A stretch of 56,873 nucleotides of DNA from Arthrobacter sp. SO5 (GCF_020532805.1 NZ_MQTQ01000068.1:55411-112283); one strand, 5' to 3'. Positions 8,007 through 17,100 are shown, counted from the stretch's first letter. Made by a program: numbers and translations. Notes: generated from the letters alone by a model not told the origin.

Positions 8007-8813
8007 TCAGTCGCTCAGCTCCACGATCACGGGGGCGTGGTCCGAGGCGCCCTTGCCCTTGCGTTCCTCGCGGTCGATCACGGCACCGGTGACCCGTGCG
8101 GCCAAGGCGGGGGAGGACAGTACGAAGTCGATCCGCATGCCTTCCTTCTTGGGGAACCGCAGCTGGGTGTAGTCCCAGTACGTGTAGACGCCGGGGCCCG
8201 GGGCGTGCGGGCGGACGACGTCCTGGAAGCCGGCGTCTTCGAAGGCCCGGAAGGCTGCCCGCTCCGGTTCGCTGACATGGGTGAGGGCGTTGGCCCGGAA
8301 GTAGTCGATGTCCCAGACGTCCTCGTCCCGCGGGGCGATGTTCCAGTCGCCCATGAGGGCGATCTGTGACTCGGGGTTCTCCTTGATCCAGCCTTGGGCG
8401 TGGGTCTTCAGTGTGTCCAGCCAGCTGAGCTTGTAGGGCATGTGCTCGTCGTCGAGCGCCCGGCCGTTGGGGACGTAAAGGCTCCAAACGCGGATGCCGC
8501 CGCAGGTGGCGCCGATCGCCCGGGCCTCCTGCACGGCATCCTTGCCGTTCTTGCCGAATAGCGGCTGGTCCATGAAGGTGCGTTCGACGTCGTCGAGCCC
8601 TACGCGGGAGGCGATCGCCACGCCGTTCCACTGGCTCAGGCCGAAGTGCGCCACCTCATAGCCCATATTTTCGAACAATTCCCAGGGGAAGTTCTCGTCC
8701 TTGCACTTGGTCTCCTGGATGGCCAGGACATCACAGTCGGTGCGCTGAAGCCAGGCTTCAACGCGGTCGGCACGGGCGCGGAGCGAGTTTACATTCCAGG
8801 TAGCGATCTTCAC
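8007..8813 (-). CDS. xthA: Exodeoxyribonuclease III
   Basis: A 268-residue AP endonuclease / 3'-5' exonuclease of the EEP fold, acting in base excision repair. Family signatures are intact: MKIATWNVNSLRAR at the start, the metal-binding Glu in AIQETKCKD (about residue 34), the Asp/Asn pair in LMGDWNIAP, and the catalytic His in ASDHAPVIVEL near the C-terminus. Length matches the family. The start is GTG, with TAAGTT ending 7 nt before it, so the message may be leaderless. The unknown gene at 7061-7975 follows in the same direction. Confidence 0.95.
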   Translation of the reverse strand: MKIATWNVNSLRARADRVEAWLQRTDCDVLAIQETKCKDENFPWELFENMGYEVAHFGLSQWNGVAIASRVGLDDVERTFMDQPLFGKNGKDAVQEARAIGATCGGIRVWSLYVPNGRALDDEHMPYKLSWLDTLKTHAQGWIKENPESQIALMGDWNIAPRDEDVWDIDYFRANALTHVSEPERAAFRAFEDAGFQDVVRPHAPGPGVYTYWDYTQLRFPKKEGMRIDFVLSSPALAARVTGAVIDREERKGKGASDHAPVIVELSD

Positions 8814-8820
8814 ACTCCCT

Positions 8821-8826
8821 AACTTA
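8821..8826 (-). promoter_or_regulatory. -10-like box of a probable leaderless xthA transcript
   Basis: Read on the minus strand, TAAGTT ends 7 nt before the GTG start of xthA. This spacing puts transcription initiation at or next to the start codon; the AGGGAG inside the gap is too close to the GTG to act as a normal ribosome site. Confidence 0.45.
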
Positions 8827-8884
8827 CCGAACTTGGCGGCCGGAAGAAGCTGCCCGGCCCGCCGGGGCCCTCTGGAATTTAGTA

Positions 8885-8901
8885 GGAAGTCCGAGTATAT
8901 T
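8885..8901 (-). promoter_or_regulatory. Motif shared with the acyl-CoA gene promoter at 15.8 kb (copy 1)
   Basis: On the minus strand this reads AATATACTcGGACtTCC and matches the site at 15795-15811 in 15 of 17 positions. It lies in the xthA-mmsA divergent gap, about 80 nt before mmsA. The plus-strand TATATT at 8896-8901 could be the mmsA -10, so a bound repressor would block it. The core GGA..TCC is quasi-palindromic, as expected for a dimeric regulator. Confidence 0.5.
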
Positions 8902-8980
8902 CAGGAGAGGAACATGGCGTGGGTCACAGGCGGCCTGACCGTCACTACGGCAATCACACGGTGCAAAGGAGCATTCCATC

Positions 8981-10480
8981 ATGGTTCGCGAGCTATCCCA
9001 CTACATTGACGGACAGCATGTCGAAGGCACCTCAGGGCGCTTCAGCGACGTCTACGATCCGTGCACCGGCGAGGTCCAGGCCAGGGTCCCGCTGGCCAGC
9101 ACCGAGGAAGTCCGCAACGTGGTCTCCAACGCCGAAAAGGGACAGCTCGAATGGGCCGCCATGAACCCGCAGCGGCGCGGCAGGATCCTGCTCAAGTTCG
9201 TCGATCTGGTCAACCAGAACCTGGACGAACTCGCCACCCTGCTCTCCTCCGAGCACGGCAAAACCTTCCTCGACGCGAAAGGTGACATCCAGCGCGGCAT
9301 CGAGGTCGTGGAATTCGCCGCCGGCGCCCCGCACCTGCTCAAGGGCGAATTCACGGACAATGCCGGAACCGGCATCGACGTCCATTCGCTGCGCCAGCCC
9401 CTCGGCGTCGTCGCCGGCATCACTCCGTTCAATTTCCCCGCGATGATCCCGCTCTGGAAGTCCGGACCGGCCCTTGCCGCCGGCAACTCCTTCATCCTCA
9501 AGCCCTCGGAACGGGACCCCTCCGTGCCGCTGCGACTGGCCGAGCTCTTCACTGAGGCCGGCCTGCCGGCCGGCGTGTTCAACGTCGTCAACGGGGACAA
9601 GGAAGCCGTGGATGCGCTGCTGGAGGACCCCAGGGTCCAGGCCATCGGTTTCGTCGGCTCCACACCCATAGCCCAGTATATCTACGCCACGGCGGCCGCG
9701 AACGGCAAGCGTGCGCAGTGCTTCGGCGGCGCCAAGAACCACATGGTCATCATGCCGGACGCGGACCTGGACATGGCCGCCGATGCGCTGATGGGCGCCG
9801 GCTTCGGCTCCGCCGGGGAACGCTGCATGGCCATCTCGGTGGCTGTCCCGGTGGGCAAGGCCACGGCCGACGCCCTCGTGGCCAAGCTGCAGGAGCGGAT
9901 CGCCGACCTCAAGGTCGGCCACAGCCTCGCCAAGGACTCGGACTTCGGCCCGGTGGTGGCGGCCTCGGCCAAGGAACGGATCGAAGGCTACATCCAGGCC
10001 GGCGTCGACGAGGGCGCCAGCCTGCTGACGGACGGCCGTGGCCTTAAGGTGGAGGGCTACGAGGGCGGATTCTGGGTCGGGCCCACACTCTTCGACAACG
10101 TCACCAAGGACATGACGATCTACAAAGAGGAGATCTTCGGACCGGTACTCAGCGTGCTCCGCGCCAACGACTACGACGAGGCCCTGCGCCTTTGCAGCGA
10201 GCACGAATTCGGCAACGGCGTGGCCATCTTCACCCGCGACGGTGACTCCGCCCGTGACTTCGCCAGCCGGGTCCAGGTAGGCATGGTGGGCATCAATGTC
10301 CCGATCCCGGTGCCGATTGCCTACTACACCTTCGGCGGCTGGAAGGCCTCCGGCTTCGGCGACCTCAACCAGCACGGCGCCGACGCGTTCCGCTTCTACA
10401 CCAAGACCAAGACGGTCACCACCCGCTGGCCCTCGGGCATCCGCACCGGTGCCAGCTTCGTGATGCCGGAAGGCAGCTGA
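8981..10480 (+). CDS. mmsA: Methylmalonate-semialdehyde dehydrogenase (CoA-acylating)
   Basis: A 499-residue aldehyde dehydrogenase that converts methylmalonate semialdehyde to propionyl-CoA, with CO2 release, in valine catabolism. The catalytic cysteine is C282 in GSAGERCMA, and the family segment FVGSTPIAQYIY lies upstream. The MmsA subgroup is supported by GITPFNFPAMIP and by length. AAAGGAGC gives a good ribosome site for ATG 8981. It heads an operon: its TGA overlaps the next ATG by one base, and 3-hydroxyisobutyryl-CoA hydrolase and 3-hydroxyisobutyrate dehydrogenase follow, which fixes the valine pathway. Confidence 0.95.
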   Translation: MVRELSHYIDGQHVEGTSGRFSDVYDPCTGEVQARVPLASTEEVRNVVSNAEKGQLEWAAMNPQRRGRILLKFVDLVNQNLDELATLLSSEHGKTFLDAKGDIQRGIEVVEFAAGAPHLLKGEFTDNAGTGIDVHSLRQPLGVVAGITPFNFPAMIPLWKSGPALAAGNSFILKPSERDPSVPLRLAELFTEAGLPAGVFNVVNGDKEAVDALLEDPRVQAIGFVGSTPIAQYIYATAAANGKRAQCFGGAKNHMVIMPDADLDMAADALMGAGFGSAGERCMAISVAVPVGKATADALVAKLQERIADLKVGHSLAKDSDFGPVVAASAKERIEGYIQAGVDEGASLLTDGRGLKVEGYEGGFWVGPTLFDNVTKDMTIYKEEIFGPVLSVLRANDYDEALRLCSEHEFGNGVAIFTRDGDSARDFASRVQVGMVGINVPIPVPIAYYTFGGWKASGFGDLNQHGADAFRFYTKTKTVTTRWPSGIRTGASFVMPEGS

Positions 10481-11550
10481 TGACGGGGAAGCACTCCGAG
10501 GCGTTCCCGCCCGCGGACGTGCTGTTCGAACGGCGCGGCCGGCTGGGCGTGGTCACGCTCAACCGGCCCCAGGCCGTCAACGCGCTCACCGCGGGCATGG
10601 CATCCGCCATGCTGGAGCAGCTCACCCTCTGGGCCGACGACGACGCCGTGGCCGCCGTACTGGTCCGCGGGGCCGGTGAGCGGGGGTTGTGCGCCGGCGG
10701 CGACATCGTGGCCATCTACCGCGACATGATCGACGGCGGCGACGCGACGTCTGCCTTCTGGGCCGAGGAATACCGGCTGAACTCGCTCATTTCCGGCTTT
10801 CCCAAGCCGTATGTGGCATTCATGGACGGACTGGTCCTGGGCGGCGGAGTCGGGATTTCCGCGCACGGCTCGGTGCGGATCGTCACCGAACGCACCCGGA
10901 TGGGAATGCCCGAAACAACGATCGGCTTTGTGCCCGACGTCGGCGGGACCCTGCTGCTCTCACGCTCGCCCGGGGAGACGGGCACCCATGCCGCACTGAC
11001 CGGCGCGCACCTGAGCGGCGCCGACGCGCTGTTCCTGGGACTCGCGGACCATTTCGTGCCGTCGGCGCGGCTCCCGGAGCTGGCCGAGGCGTTGGAGAAC
11101 GAACCCGCGGACGACGCCGTCGCGCGCTTCACCGAGCCGGCGCCGTCCTCCGTGGTCGCGGCACAGCAGGAGTGGATCGACGTCTGCTACGCCGGCGACG
11201 ACGCCGGGGAGATCCTGGACCGGCTGCGGACCGCCGGGGGCGAGGCCGCGGACGCGGCCGACACCATCGAGGCCAAGTCCCCGACTGCCGTGAAGGTGGC
11301 GCTGGAATCCCTGCGCCGCGTCCGTGGGCTGAGCCTCGAGGCAGCCCTCGAGCAGGAGTACCGGGTGGGGCTGCGGTTCCTGGCCGGGCCTGACTTCCGC
11401 GAGGGCATCCGCGCCCAGGTAGTGGACAAGGACCGCAACCCGCGCTGGCAGCCTGCCACGCTGGCGCAGGTCAGCCGCGAGAACGTCGAGTCCTACTTTG
11501 CGCCGCTGGGCGACCGCGAACTCAAGCTTAGGGAGCGCGACAATGTCTGA
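10480..11550 (+). CDS. 3-Hydroxyisobutyryl-CoA hydrolase
   Basis: A 356-residue crotonase-fold protein of the HIBCH branch, which cleaves 3-hydroxyisobutyryl-CoA to free 3-hydroxyisobutyrate in valine degradation. Diagnostic parts are the oxyanion-hole segment GERGLCAGGDIVAIYRD and the second motif LGGGVGISAHG; MGMPETTIGFVPDVGG contains the glutamate used by the family. The length, about 100 residues more than a simple enoyl-CoA hydratase, also favours the hydrolase. It overlaps mmsA by one base and mmsB by eight. Confidence 0.9.
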   Translation: MTGKHSEAFPPADVLFERRGRLGVVTLNRPQAVNALTAGMASAMLEQLTLWADDDAVAAVLVRGAGERGLCAGGDIVAIYRDMIDGGDATSAFWAEEYRLNSLISGFPKPYVAFMDGLVLGGGVGISAHGSVRIVTERTRMGMPETTIGFVPDVGGTLLLSRSPGETGTHAALTGAHLSGADALFLGLADHFVPSARLPELAEALENEPADDAVARFTEPAPSSVVAAQQEWIDVCYAGDDAGEILDRLRTAGGEAADAADTIEAKSPTAVKVALESLRRVRGLSLEAALEQEYRVGLRFLAGPDFREGIRAQVVDKDRNPRWQPATLAQVSRENVESYFAPLGDRELKLRERDNV

Positions 11551-12505
11551 GGCACAGCAGCCTGAATCGCCGTCCGGCCCGGTCCTGTCCGGGGCCCAAC
11601 CTGGCGCCATCGCGTTCCTGGGCCTCGGCCATATGGGCGGGCCGATGGCGGTCAACCTGGTCAAGGCCGGCTACCCGGTGACCGGGTTCGACCTCATGCC
11701 CGCGGCGCTGGAGGCGGCCCGCGCACACGGCATCGCCACCGCAGACACCGCCGCCGGAGCCGTGGCGGGGGCCGCCGTCGTGCTCACCATGCTGCCCAGC
11801 GGCAGGCACCTGTTGGACGCCTACCGCGGCACGGCCGGCCAGCCTGGCCTGCTCGCCACCGCGGCACCGGACACCCTGTTCCTGGACTGCTCCACGATCA
11901 ACGTGGACGAGGCCCGCGAGGCGGCCGGACTGGCCGTCGCCGCCGGCCACCGGGCCGTCGACGCTCCCGTGTCCGGCGGGGTCGTGGGCGCCGAGGCCGG
12001 CACCCTGACGTTCATGGTGGGGGCGCGTCCGGAGGACTTCGAGTCGGTCACGCCGATGCTGGAGGTCATGGGCAAACGCGTCGTCCACTGCGGGGAGCAC
12101 GGCGCCGGGCAGGCGGCGAAGATCTGCAACAACATGATCCTCGGCGTCTCGATGATCGCCGTGAGCGAGGCCTTCGTCCTGGGCGAGAAGCTGGGGCTGA
12201 CGCACCAGGCCTTGTTCGACGTCGCCTCCGCGGCCTCGGGCCAGTGCTGGGCGCTGACCACCAACTGTCCGGTGCCGGGGCCGGTACCCGCGAGCCCTGC
12301 CAACCGTGACTACCAGCCCGGCTTCGCGGGAGCCCTCATGGCCAAGGACCTCAAGCTGGCGCTCAACGCGCTCGAAAGCACCGGTGTGGCAGCCCGGCTG
12401 GGGCCGCTGGCCGCCGAAATTTACGATACCTTTGCCGCGGAAGGCGGTGCGGGCCGGGATTTCTCCGGCATCATCACCGATATCCGGGACAAGTCCGCAC
12501 ACTAG
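11543..12505 (+). CDS. mmsB: 3-Hydroxyisobutyrate dehydrogenase
   Basis: A 320-residue NAD-dependent dehydrogenase that oxidises 3-hydroxyisobutyrate to methylmalonate semialdehyde, the substrate of MmsA. The Rossmann motif FLGLGHMGGPMA is near the N-terminus, the substrate segment DAPVSGGVVGAEAGTLTFM is central, and the catalytic Lys sits in GAGQAAKICNNM. The ATG at 11543, preceded by AGGGAG at 11530-11535 and overlapping the hydrolase stop, is preferred over an in-frame start inside the hydrolase gene. About 20 extra polar residues precede the Rossmann fold. Confidence 0.93.
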   Translation: MSEAQQPESPSGPVLSGAQPGAIAFLGLGHMGGPMAVNLVKAGYPVTGFDLMPAALEAARAHGIATADTAAGAVAGAAVVLTMLPSGRHLLDAYRGTAGQPGLLATAAPDTLFLDCSTINVDEAREAAGLAVAAGHRAVDAPVSGGVVGAEAGTLTFMVGARPEDFESVTPMLEVMGKRVVHCGEHGAGQAAKICNNMILGVSMIAVSEAFVLGEKLGLTHQALFDVASAASGQCWALTTNCPVPGPVPASPANRDYQPGFAGALMAKDLKLALNALESTGVAARLGPLAAEIYDTFAAEGGAGRDFSGIITDIRDKSAH

Positions 12506-12534
12506 GCAAACCAGGCAACTAGACAAACCAGGCA
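12501..12534 (+). repeat. 17-bp tandem direct repeat at the mmsB stop
   Basis: ACTAGGCAAACCAGGCA (12501-12517) is followed at once by ACTAGACAAACCAGGCA (12518-12534), 16 of 17 identical. The first copy contains the TAG stop of mmsB. It looks like a small local duplication in the mmsB-hydratase gap. Confidence 0.8.
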
Positions 12535-12562
12535 CATCCGAGCATCAGCTGAGGGGACAGGC

Positions 12563-13339
12563 ATGACTGAATACGCAAACATTCTGGTGGAGCGACGCGG
12601 CAGGGTGGGCCTTGTGACGCTTAACCGGCCCGAGGCGCTCAACGCCCTCAACAAGGCCACCATGGACGAACTCGTGGCCGCAGTGACCGCCATGGACGCG
12701 GACCCGGAGGTGGGCGCGGTGGTGGTCACCGGTTCCGCCAAGGCCTTCGCGGCGGGTGCCGACATCAAGGAAATGCAATCCAAGGGTTACATGGACATGT
12801 ATGCCGCGGACTGGTTCCGGGGCTGGGAGGACTTCACCCGGCTGCGCATCCCCGTGGTGGCCGCCGTCTCCGGCTTTGCCCTCGGCGGCGGCTGCGAGCT
12901 CGCCATGATGTGCGATTTCATTATTGCCGGGGACAACGCCAAGTTCGGCCAGCCCGAAATCAACCTGGGCGTGCTCCCGGGGATGGGCGGCTCGCAGCGC
13001 CTCACCCGTGCCGTGGGAAAGGCCAAGGCCATGGACATGATCCTGACCGGCCGGTTCATGGGCGCCGAGGAAGCCGAGCGATCCGGTCTGGTGTCCCGCG
13101 TGGTGCCGGCCGCCGACGTCGTCGAGGAAGCCCTCAAGGCCGCCGAAGTGATTGCCTCCAAGTCCAAGCCCGTGGCGATGGTGGCCAAGGAAGCAGTCAA
13201 CGCAGCCTTCGAGACCGGCCTGGCCCAGGGAGTGCTTTTTGAACGGCGCGTCTTCCATTCGCTGTTCGCCACCGAGGACCAGAAGGAAGGCATGGCAGCC
13301 TTCAGCGAGAAGCGCCAGCCGGAATTCAACCACCGCTAG
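12563..13339 (+). CDS. Enoyl-CoA hydratase
   Basis: A 258-residue crotonase-family hydratase. The two oxyanion-hole parts are [11 protein letters not shown] and [15 protein letters not shown], and a catalytic Glu lies in [18 protein letters not shown]. It is 57 nt downstream of mmsB and closes the valine operon, where it can hydrate methacrylyl-CoA to 3-hydroxyisobutyryl-CoA, the substrate of the hydrolase two genes upstream. General short-chain enoyl-CoA activity (fatty acids, isoleucine) is equally compatible. The ribosome site GAGGGGAC precedes ATG 12563. Confidence 0.92.
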   Translation: MTEYANILVERRGRVGLVTLNRPEALNALNKATMDELVAAVTAMDADPEVGAVVVTGSAKAFAAGADIKEMQSKGYMDMYAADWFRGWEDFTRLRIPVVAAVSGFALGGGCELAMMCDFIIAGDNAKFGQPEINLGVLPGMGGSQRLTRAVGKAKAMDMILTGRFMGAEEAERSGLVSRVVPAADVVEEALKAAEVIASKSKPVAMVAKEAVNAAFETGLAQGVLFERRVFHSLFATEDQKEGMAAFSEKRQPEFNHR

Positions 13340-13468
13340 GCCGCTCGACGCGCTAAAGATCCTGCGCTGCGCAAATGCCCTGGCGCGGCCGGGAAACCCG
13401 TAGCGGCAGGGGATGTGCGCGTCGCCAGGCAGAATCGGCCGCGTCAGAACACACACGAAGTGAACGGG

Positions 13469-13975
13469 TCAGTCGCTGAAGTCGCCGGCGTTCCGCCGGA
13501 AGGTGCCCAGGATCCGGATCAGCTGATCCACGTCCTGCCCGGCGAAACCGGACTGGCCGAAGACCTCGGAGTTCAGGACCGCCGTCGCCCGTTTGGCGAG
13601 CGTGCGCCCCTCCGGGGTGAGCTCGATCAGGGTGGTGCGCCCGTCCGTAGGATGCGGGGAGCGCAGGACCAGCCCGGCGCCCTGAAGCCGGTCGACGGCG
13701 TTGGTCACCGACGTGGGATGGACCTGCAGCAGCGCGCTGGCCTTGTTCATGGGCAGCGCGCCGCCGCGGGCAAAACTCAGCAGTGCCAGCAGCTCGTACC
13801 GGGCGAAGGTCAGCCCGAACGGCTTGAGCACTCCTTCGATCCGGGCCAGCAGGATCTGCTGGGTCCGCATGATCGCGGTGATGGCAGCCATCGGCGCGGC
13901 GACGTCGGCCCAGCCGTGCCGTTCCCAGTTCAGCCGGGCATCGGCAATCGGATCACGCGGGAGCGGCGTTCCCAT
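13469..13975 (-). CDS. MarR family transcriptional regulator
   Basis: A 168-residue winged-helix regulator. The HTH lies around residues 72-95 (MNKASALLQVHPTSVTNAVD), and the wing contains RSPHPTDGRTTLIELTPEG, the DxR signature of MarR proteins. It is encoded 2 nt downstream of the acyl-CoA synthetase on the same strand, so it is probably co-transcribed with it. It is a candidate for binding the motifs at 15795-15811 and 8885-8901. The ligand is probably an acyl-CoA or organic acid; that is inference from context. Confidence 0.9.
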   Translation of the reverse strand: MGTPLPRDPIADARLNWERHGWADVAAPMAAITAIMRTQQILLARIEGVLKPFGLTFARYELLALLSFARGGALPMNKASALLQVHPTSVTNAVDRLQGAGLVLRSPHPTDGRTTLIELTPEGRTLAKRATAVLNSEVFGQSGFAGQDVDQLIRILGTFRRNAGDFSD

Positions 13976-13977
13976 GC

Positions 13978-15702
13978 CTAGCCCTGCCCCTTCAGGCCGG
14001 GGAAGTCCGCCTCGGAATACTCGATGCCCAGGCCGGCCGGGACGCTCCCGCCGCCGTGCCGCAGTTCCTCGCTGTGCCGGAGTTCCACGCGCCGGATCTT
14101 GCCCGAGATGGTCTTGGGCAGCTCGGCGAATTCCAGCCTCCGGATCCGCTTGAACGGGGCCAGATGGTCGCGGCAGTACCGCAGAATGTCCTCGGCGAGC
14201 TCCGGCCCGGCCTCGTGGCCAGCGGCCAGGACCACGAACGCCTTGGGCACGGAGAGCTTGAGCGGGTCGGGGGAGGGGACGACGGCGGCCTCAGCCACCG
14301 CGGGGTGCTCAATCAGCACACTTTCCAGCTCGAACGGGGACAACCGGTAATCAGAGGACTTGAAGACGTCGTCGCCACGGCCCACGTACGTGATGATGCC
14401 TCGCTCGTCCCGGCTGGCCATGTCACCCGTGTGGTAGTAGCCGTCGCGGAAAGCCTCCGCCGTCTTCTCCGGGTCGCCGTAGTACGCCTTCATCAGCCCC
14501 ACGGGCCGGGGGTCCAGGCGCAGGCAGAGTTCGCCGTCGGCGCCTTCCGCCCCGGTCGCCGGATCCACCAGGACGACGTCGTAGCCGGGAAGCGGTTTGC
14601 CCATCGCCCCGATCTTGATCGGCTGGCCCGGCGTATTGGCGATCTGCACAGTGGATTCGGTCTGGCCGAAGCCGTCACGGATGGTCTGGCCCCAGGCGCG
14701 CTGGACCTGGTCGATTACCTCGGCGTTGAGCGGCTCTCCGGCGGAGACCACCTTAGTGGGCGGGTTCAACAGCTGCGTCAGGTCCGCCTGGATGAGCATC
14801 CGCCAGACCGTCGGCGGGGCGCAGAAGCTGGTCACCGCTTCGCGGTCCATCTGCTCCATCAGGGCTTTCGCATCGAAGCGCTCGTAGTTGTAGATGAAGA
14901 CGCAGGCTTCGGCGATCCACGGCGTGAACACATTGGACCAGGCATGCTTGGCCCAGCCCGGGGACGCGACGTTCAGGTGCACGTCGCCGGGCTCCATCCC
15001 GATCCAGAACAGCGTGGACAGGTGGCCCACCGGGTAGGAGGCGTGCGTGTGCTCCACGAGCTTGGCCTTGGACGTGGTGCCCGAGGTGAAGTAGAGCAGC
15101 AGGGTCTCGTCGGCCAGCGTCGGGGCGTCCGCGGTGAAGTCGGACGCCGCGGACGCCGCGTCGGTGTATTGCACGGCGGCCGGATGCACGGCCTCGCCAC
15201 CGATCTCGATCAGGGTGTAGTCGCCCGGGACCTCGTCAAACTTCCTGATATTGGCACTTCCGACGGCGGCCCAGTTCGCTCCGCCGCGCTCCACCCGGTC
15301 CTTAAGGTCCGCCGGCCCCATCAGGGTGGTGGTCGGGATCATCACGAGACCCAGTTTGATGCCGGCCAGCATCAGCTCCCAGAGCTCCACCTGGTTGCCC
15401 AGCATGATGATCATCCGGTCACCGCGCCTTACACCCTGGGCCCGCAGCCAGTTCGCCACCTGGCCGGAGCGGCGGGACAGGTCCGCGAAGCTGCGCCGCG
15501 TGGCAGAGCCGTCCTGCTCGACGATCACGAGTGCCGGCCTGCCCCCCTTGGCCGGGTCCGCCGCGATCTGGTCGAACCAGTCCAGGGCGAAGTTAAAGTG
15601 CTCGAAGCGCGGCCACCGGAATTCGCTGCGTGCCGCCTCGTAGCCCGAGCGGAGCTCGAGCATGCGGTCGCGTGCCGCGCGGAATTCCTCAGTGACTGTC
15701 AT
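13978..15702 (-). CDS. Acyl-CoA synthetase (AMP-binding, medium/short-chain type)
   Basis: A 574-residue adenylate-forming enzyme that activates a carboxylic acid to its CoA thioester. The P-loop-like motif is LLLYFTSGTTSKAKLVEHTH, a variant in which the usual GK-P is SK-A. The adenylate motif is GFGQTE, followed by YHTGDMASRDERG and the C-terminal lysine motif LPKTISGKIRRVEL. This spacing resembles the ACSM group rather than long-chain enzymes. ATG 15702 follows AAAGG and gives the normal N-terminus; the longer open frame upstream would cross the divergent promoter. The adjacent acyl-CoA dehydrogenase suggests a shared substrate. Confidence 0.9.
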   Translation of the reverse strand: MTVTEEFRAARDRMLELRSGYEAARSEFRWPRFEHFNFALDWFDQIAADPAKGGRPALVIVEQDGSATRRSFADLSRRSGQVANWLRAQGVRRGDRMIIMLGNQVELWELMLAGIKLGLVMIPTTTLMGPADLKDRVERGGANWAAVGSANIRKFDEVPGDYTLIEIGGEAVHPAAVQYTDAASAASDFTADAPTLADETLLLYFTSGTTSKAKLVEHTHASYPVGHLSTLFWIGMEPGDVHLNVASPGWAKHAWSNVFTPWIAEACVFIYNYERFDAKALMEQMDREAVTSFCAPPTVWRMLIQADLTQLLNPPTKVVSAGEPLNAEVIDQVQRAWGQTIRDGFGQTESTVQIANTPGQPIKIGAMGKPLPGYDVVLVDPATGAEGADGELCLRLDPRPVGLMKAYYGDPEKTAEAFRDGYYHTGDMASRDERGIITYVGRGDDVFKSSDYRLSPFELESVLIEHPAVAEAAVVPSPDPLKLSVPKAFVVLAAGHEAGPELAEDILRYCRDHLAPFKRIRRLEFAELPKTISGKIRRVELRHSEELRHGGGSVPAGLGIEYSEADFPGLKGQG

Positions 15703-15794
15703 GGTGCACCTTTCGAAGTCTGGTGGCGCAGCCCTCTCAGCCCGGCGCCGTCGCCCGGAGATGACGCGTTCCCTAGTGATCCCCATCACTGTGC

Positions 15795-15811
15795 AATATA
15801 CTAGGACATCC
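15795..15811 (+). promoter_or_regulatory. Motif shared with the mmsA promoter (copy 2)
   Basis: AATATACTaGGACaTCC matches the minus-strand site at 8885-8901 in 15 of 17 positions. It lies in the divergent gap between the acyl-CoA synthetase and the acyl-CoA dehydrogenase, and its TATACT (15797-15802) could be the dehydrogenase -10. The repetition in two acyl-CoA-related divergent promoters suggests one regulator for both. Confidence 0.5.
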
Positions 15812-15864
15812 AAGGGTTTGGAAGAGCAGGCTCGGTTCATGAACGCATCACGACGAAGGGATAC

Positions 15865-17100
15865 ATGCCCGTGCAGCCACAAGGACGTGCCAGCGGACAG
15901 AGGGCCACTGAGGGCAAGGCGGCCCTGGACGGTACGGCGTCGCCGCCCTTCCCGGACGCCGATCTGATGTACATCGTCGATCTGCTGTCCCCGGAAGAAC
16001 AATCCCGCTACCAGGAAATCCGCGACTTCCTCCAGTCCCGGATCCGGGCGGCCTCGATTGACTACTGGAACCGTGAGGAGTTTCCCTTCGGGCTGCTTGC
16101 CGAGCTCGGAAAATACGGGCTCGGCGGCCTGCAGACGGACGGCACCTCCAAACTGTTCAAGGGGCTCATGTACGTCGAGGTGGCCCGCGCCGATGTCTCC
16201 CTCTCGGCGCTCGTCGGAATCCACAACGAGCTGATCGTCGGCATGATCGACCAGCTCGGCTCTGAGGAGCAGAAGGTCCGCTGGCTGCCGGGGCTCACCG
16301 CCTTCACCCAGATCGGCGCGTTCGCCCTGACCGAGCCGGATCACGGCTCGGATATTGCCGGCGGGCTGGCCACCACCGCCCGGCTGGAAAACGGCGAGTG
16401 GGTCATCAACGGCGCCAAGCGCTGGATCGGCGCCGGCACCATTGCGGACTTCGCCCTGGTCTGGGCCCGGGACGTCGCGGACCAGCAGATCAAGGGTTTC
16501 ATCGTGGAGACGGACCGCCCCGGTTACACTGCCACGAAGATCGCGAACAAGATCGGGCTGCGGATCATGCAGAACGCGGATATCGCGCTCAACGAGGTCC
16601 GCATCCCGGAGTCCAACCTGCTCCCCGGGGCGACGGACTTTTCCAAAGCCAACGAACTGCTGCGCGATTCGCGCGCCTGGGTGGGCTGGCAGGCTGCCGG
16701 CATCCAGCTGGCCGCGTTCGACGTCGCGCGTTCCTACTCCCTGGAGCGGAAGCAGTTCGGCAAGGAACTGGCGCGCTTCCAGCTGATCCAGCAGCAGCTG
16801 GCCGAGATCCTGGGCAACGCCTCGGCCTCACTGTCCCTGATGGCGCAGCTGGCCAGAATCCAGGCAGACGGCAAGCTCGAGATGGTCCAGGCGGCGATGG
16901 CCAAGTCCACCACCACGCGGCTTGCCCGGGCATCCGTGGCGATGGGGCGCTCGCTGATGGGCGGCAACGGGATCAGCAGCGACTACGAGATGGGCAAGCT
17001 CTTTGGCGACGCCGAAATCCTCTATACGTATGAGGGCAGCTACGAAATCAACTCGCTGATCGTGGCCCGGGCCGTGACCGGCAAGTCCGCGTTCGTGTAG
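15865..17100 (+). CDS. Acyl-CoA dehydrogenase, glutaryl-CoA dehydrogenase-like fold
   Basis: A 411-residue flavin-dependent dehydrogenase. FAD/substrate motifs are IGAFALTEPDHGSDIAGG and VINGAKRWIGAGT. The catalytic base is E390 in the C-terminal YEGSYEINSLIVARAVTG, the position used by the glutaryl-/isovaleryl-type branch. At the site where glutaryl-CoA dehydrogenases keep the carboxylate-binding Arg, this protein has Ser (ADVSLSALVGIH), so a non-dicarboxylate substrate is likely. A polar N-terminal extension of about 30 residues is present. AAGGGAT supports ATG 15865. It is divergent from the acyl-CoA synthetase and probably acts on its product. Confidence 0.88.
   Translation: MPVQPQGRASGQRATEGKAALDGTASPPFPDADLMYIVDLLSPEEQSRYQEIRDFLQSRIRAASIDYWNREEFPFGLLAELGKYGLGGLQTDGTSKLFKGLMYVEVARADVSLSALVGIHNELIVGMIDQLGSEEQKVRWLPGLTAFTQIGAFALTEPDHGSDIAGGLATTARLENGEWVINGAKRWIGAGTIADFALVWARDVADQQIKGFIVETDRPGYTATKIANKIGLRIMQNADIALNEVRIPESNLLPGATDFSKANELLRDSRAWVGWQAAGIQLAAFDVARSYSLERKQFGKELARFQLIQQQLAEILGNASASLSLMAQLARIQADGKLEMVQAAMAKSTTTRLARASVAMGRSLMGGNGISSDYEMGKLFGDAEILYTYEGSYEINSLIVARAVTGKSAFV

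Noticed and set aside
14056..15804. 582-residue plus-strand frame opposite the acyl-CoA synthetase.
   Set aside because: The synthetase on the minus strand has intact adenylation motifs; the plus-strand product is Arg/His/Gly-rich and unmatched.
15703..16344. N-terminal extension of the acyl-CoA synthetase to 788 residues.
   Set aside because: It crosses the divergent promoter and the start of the acyl-CoA dehydrogenase; AAAGG before ATG 15702 fits the normal N-terminus.
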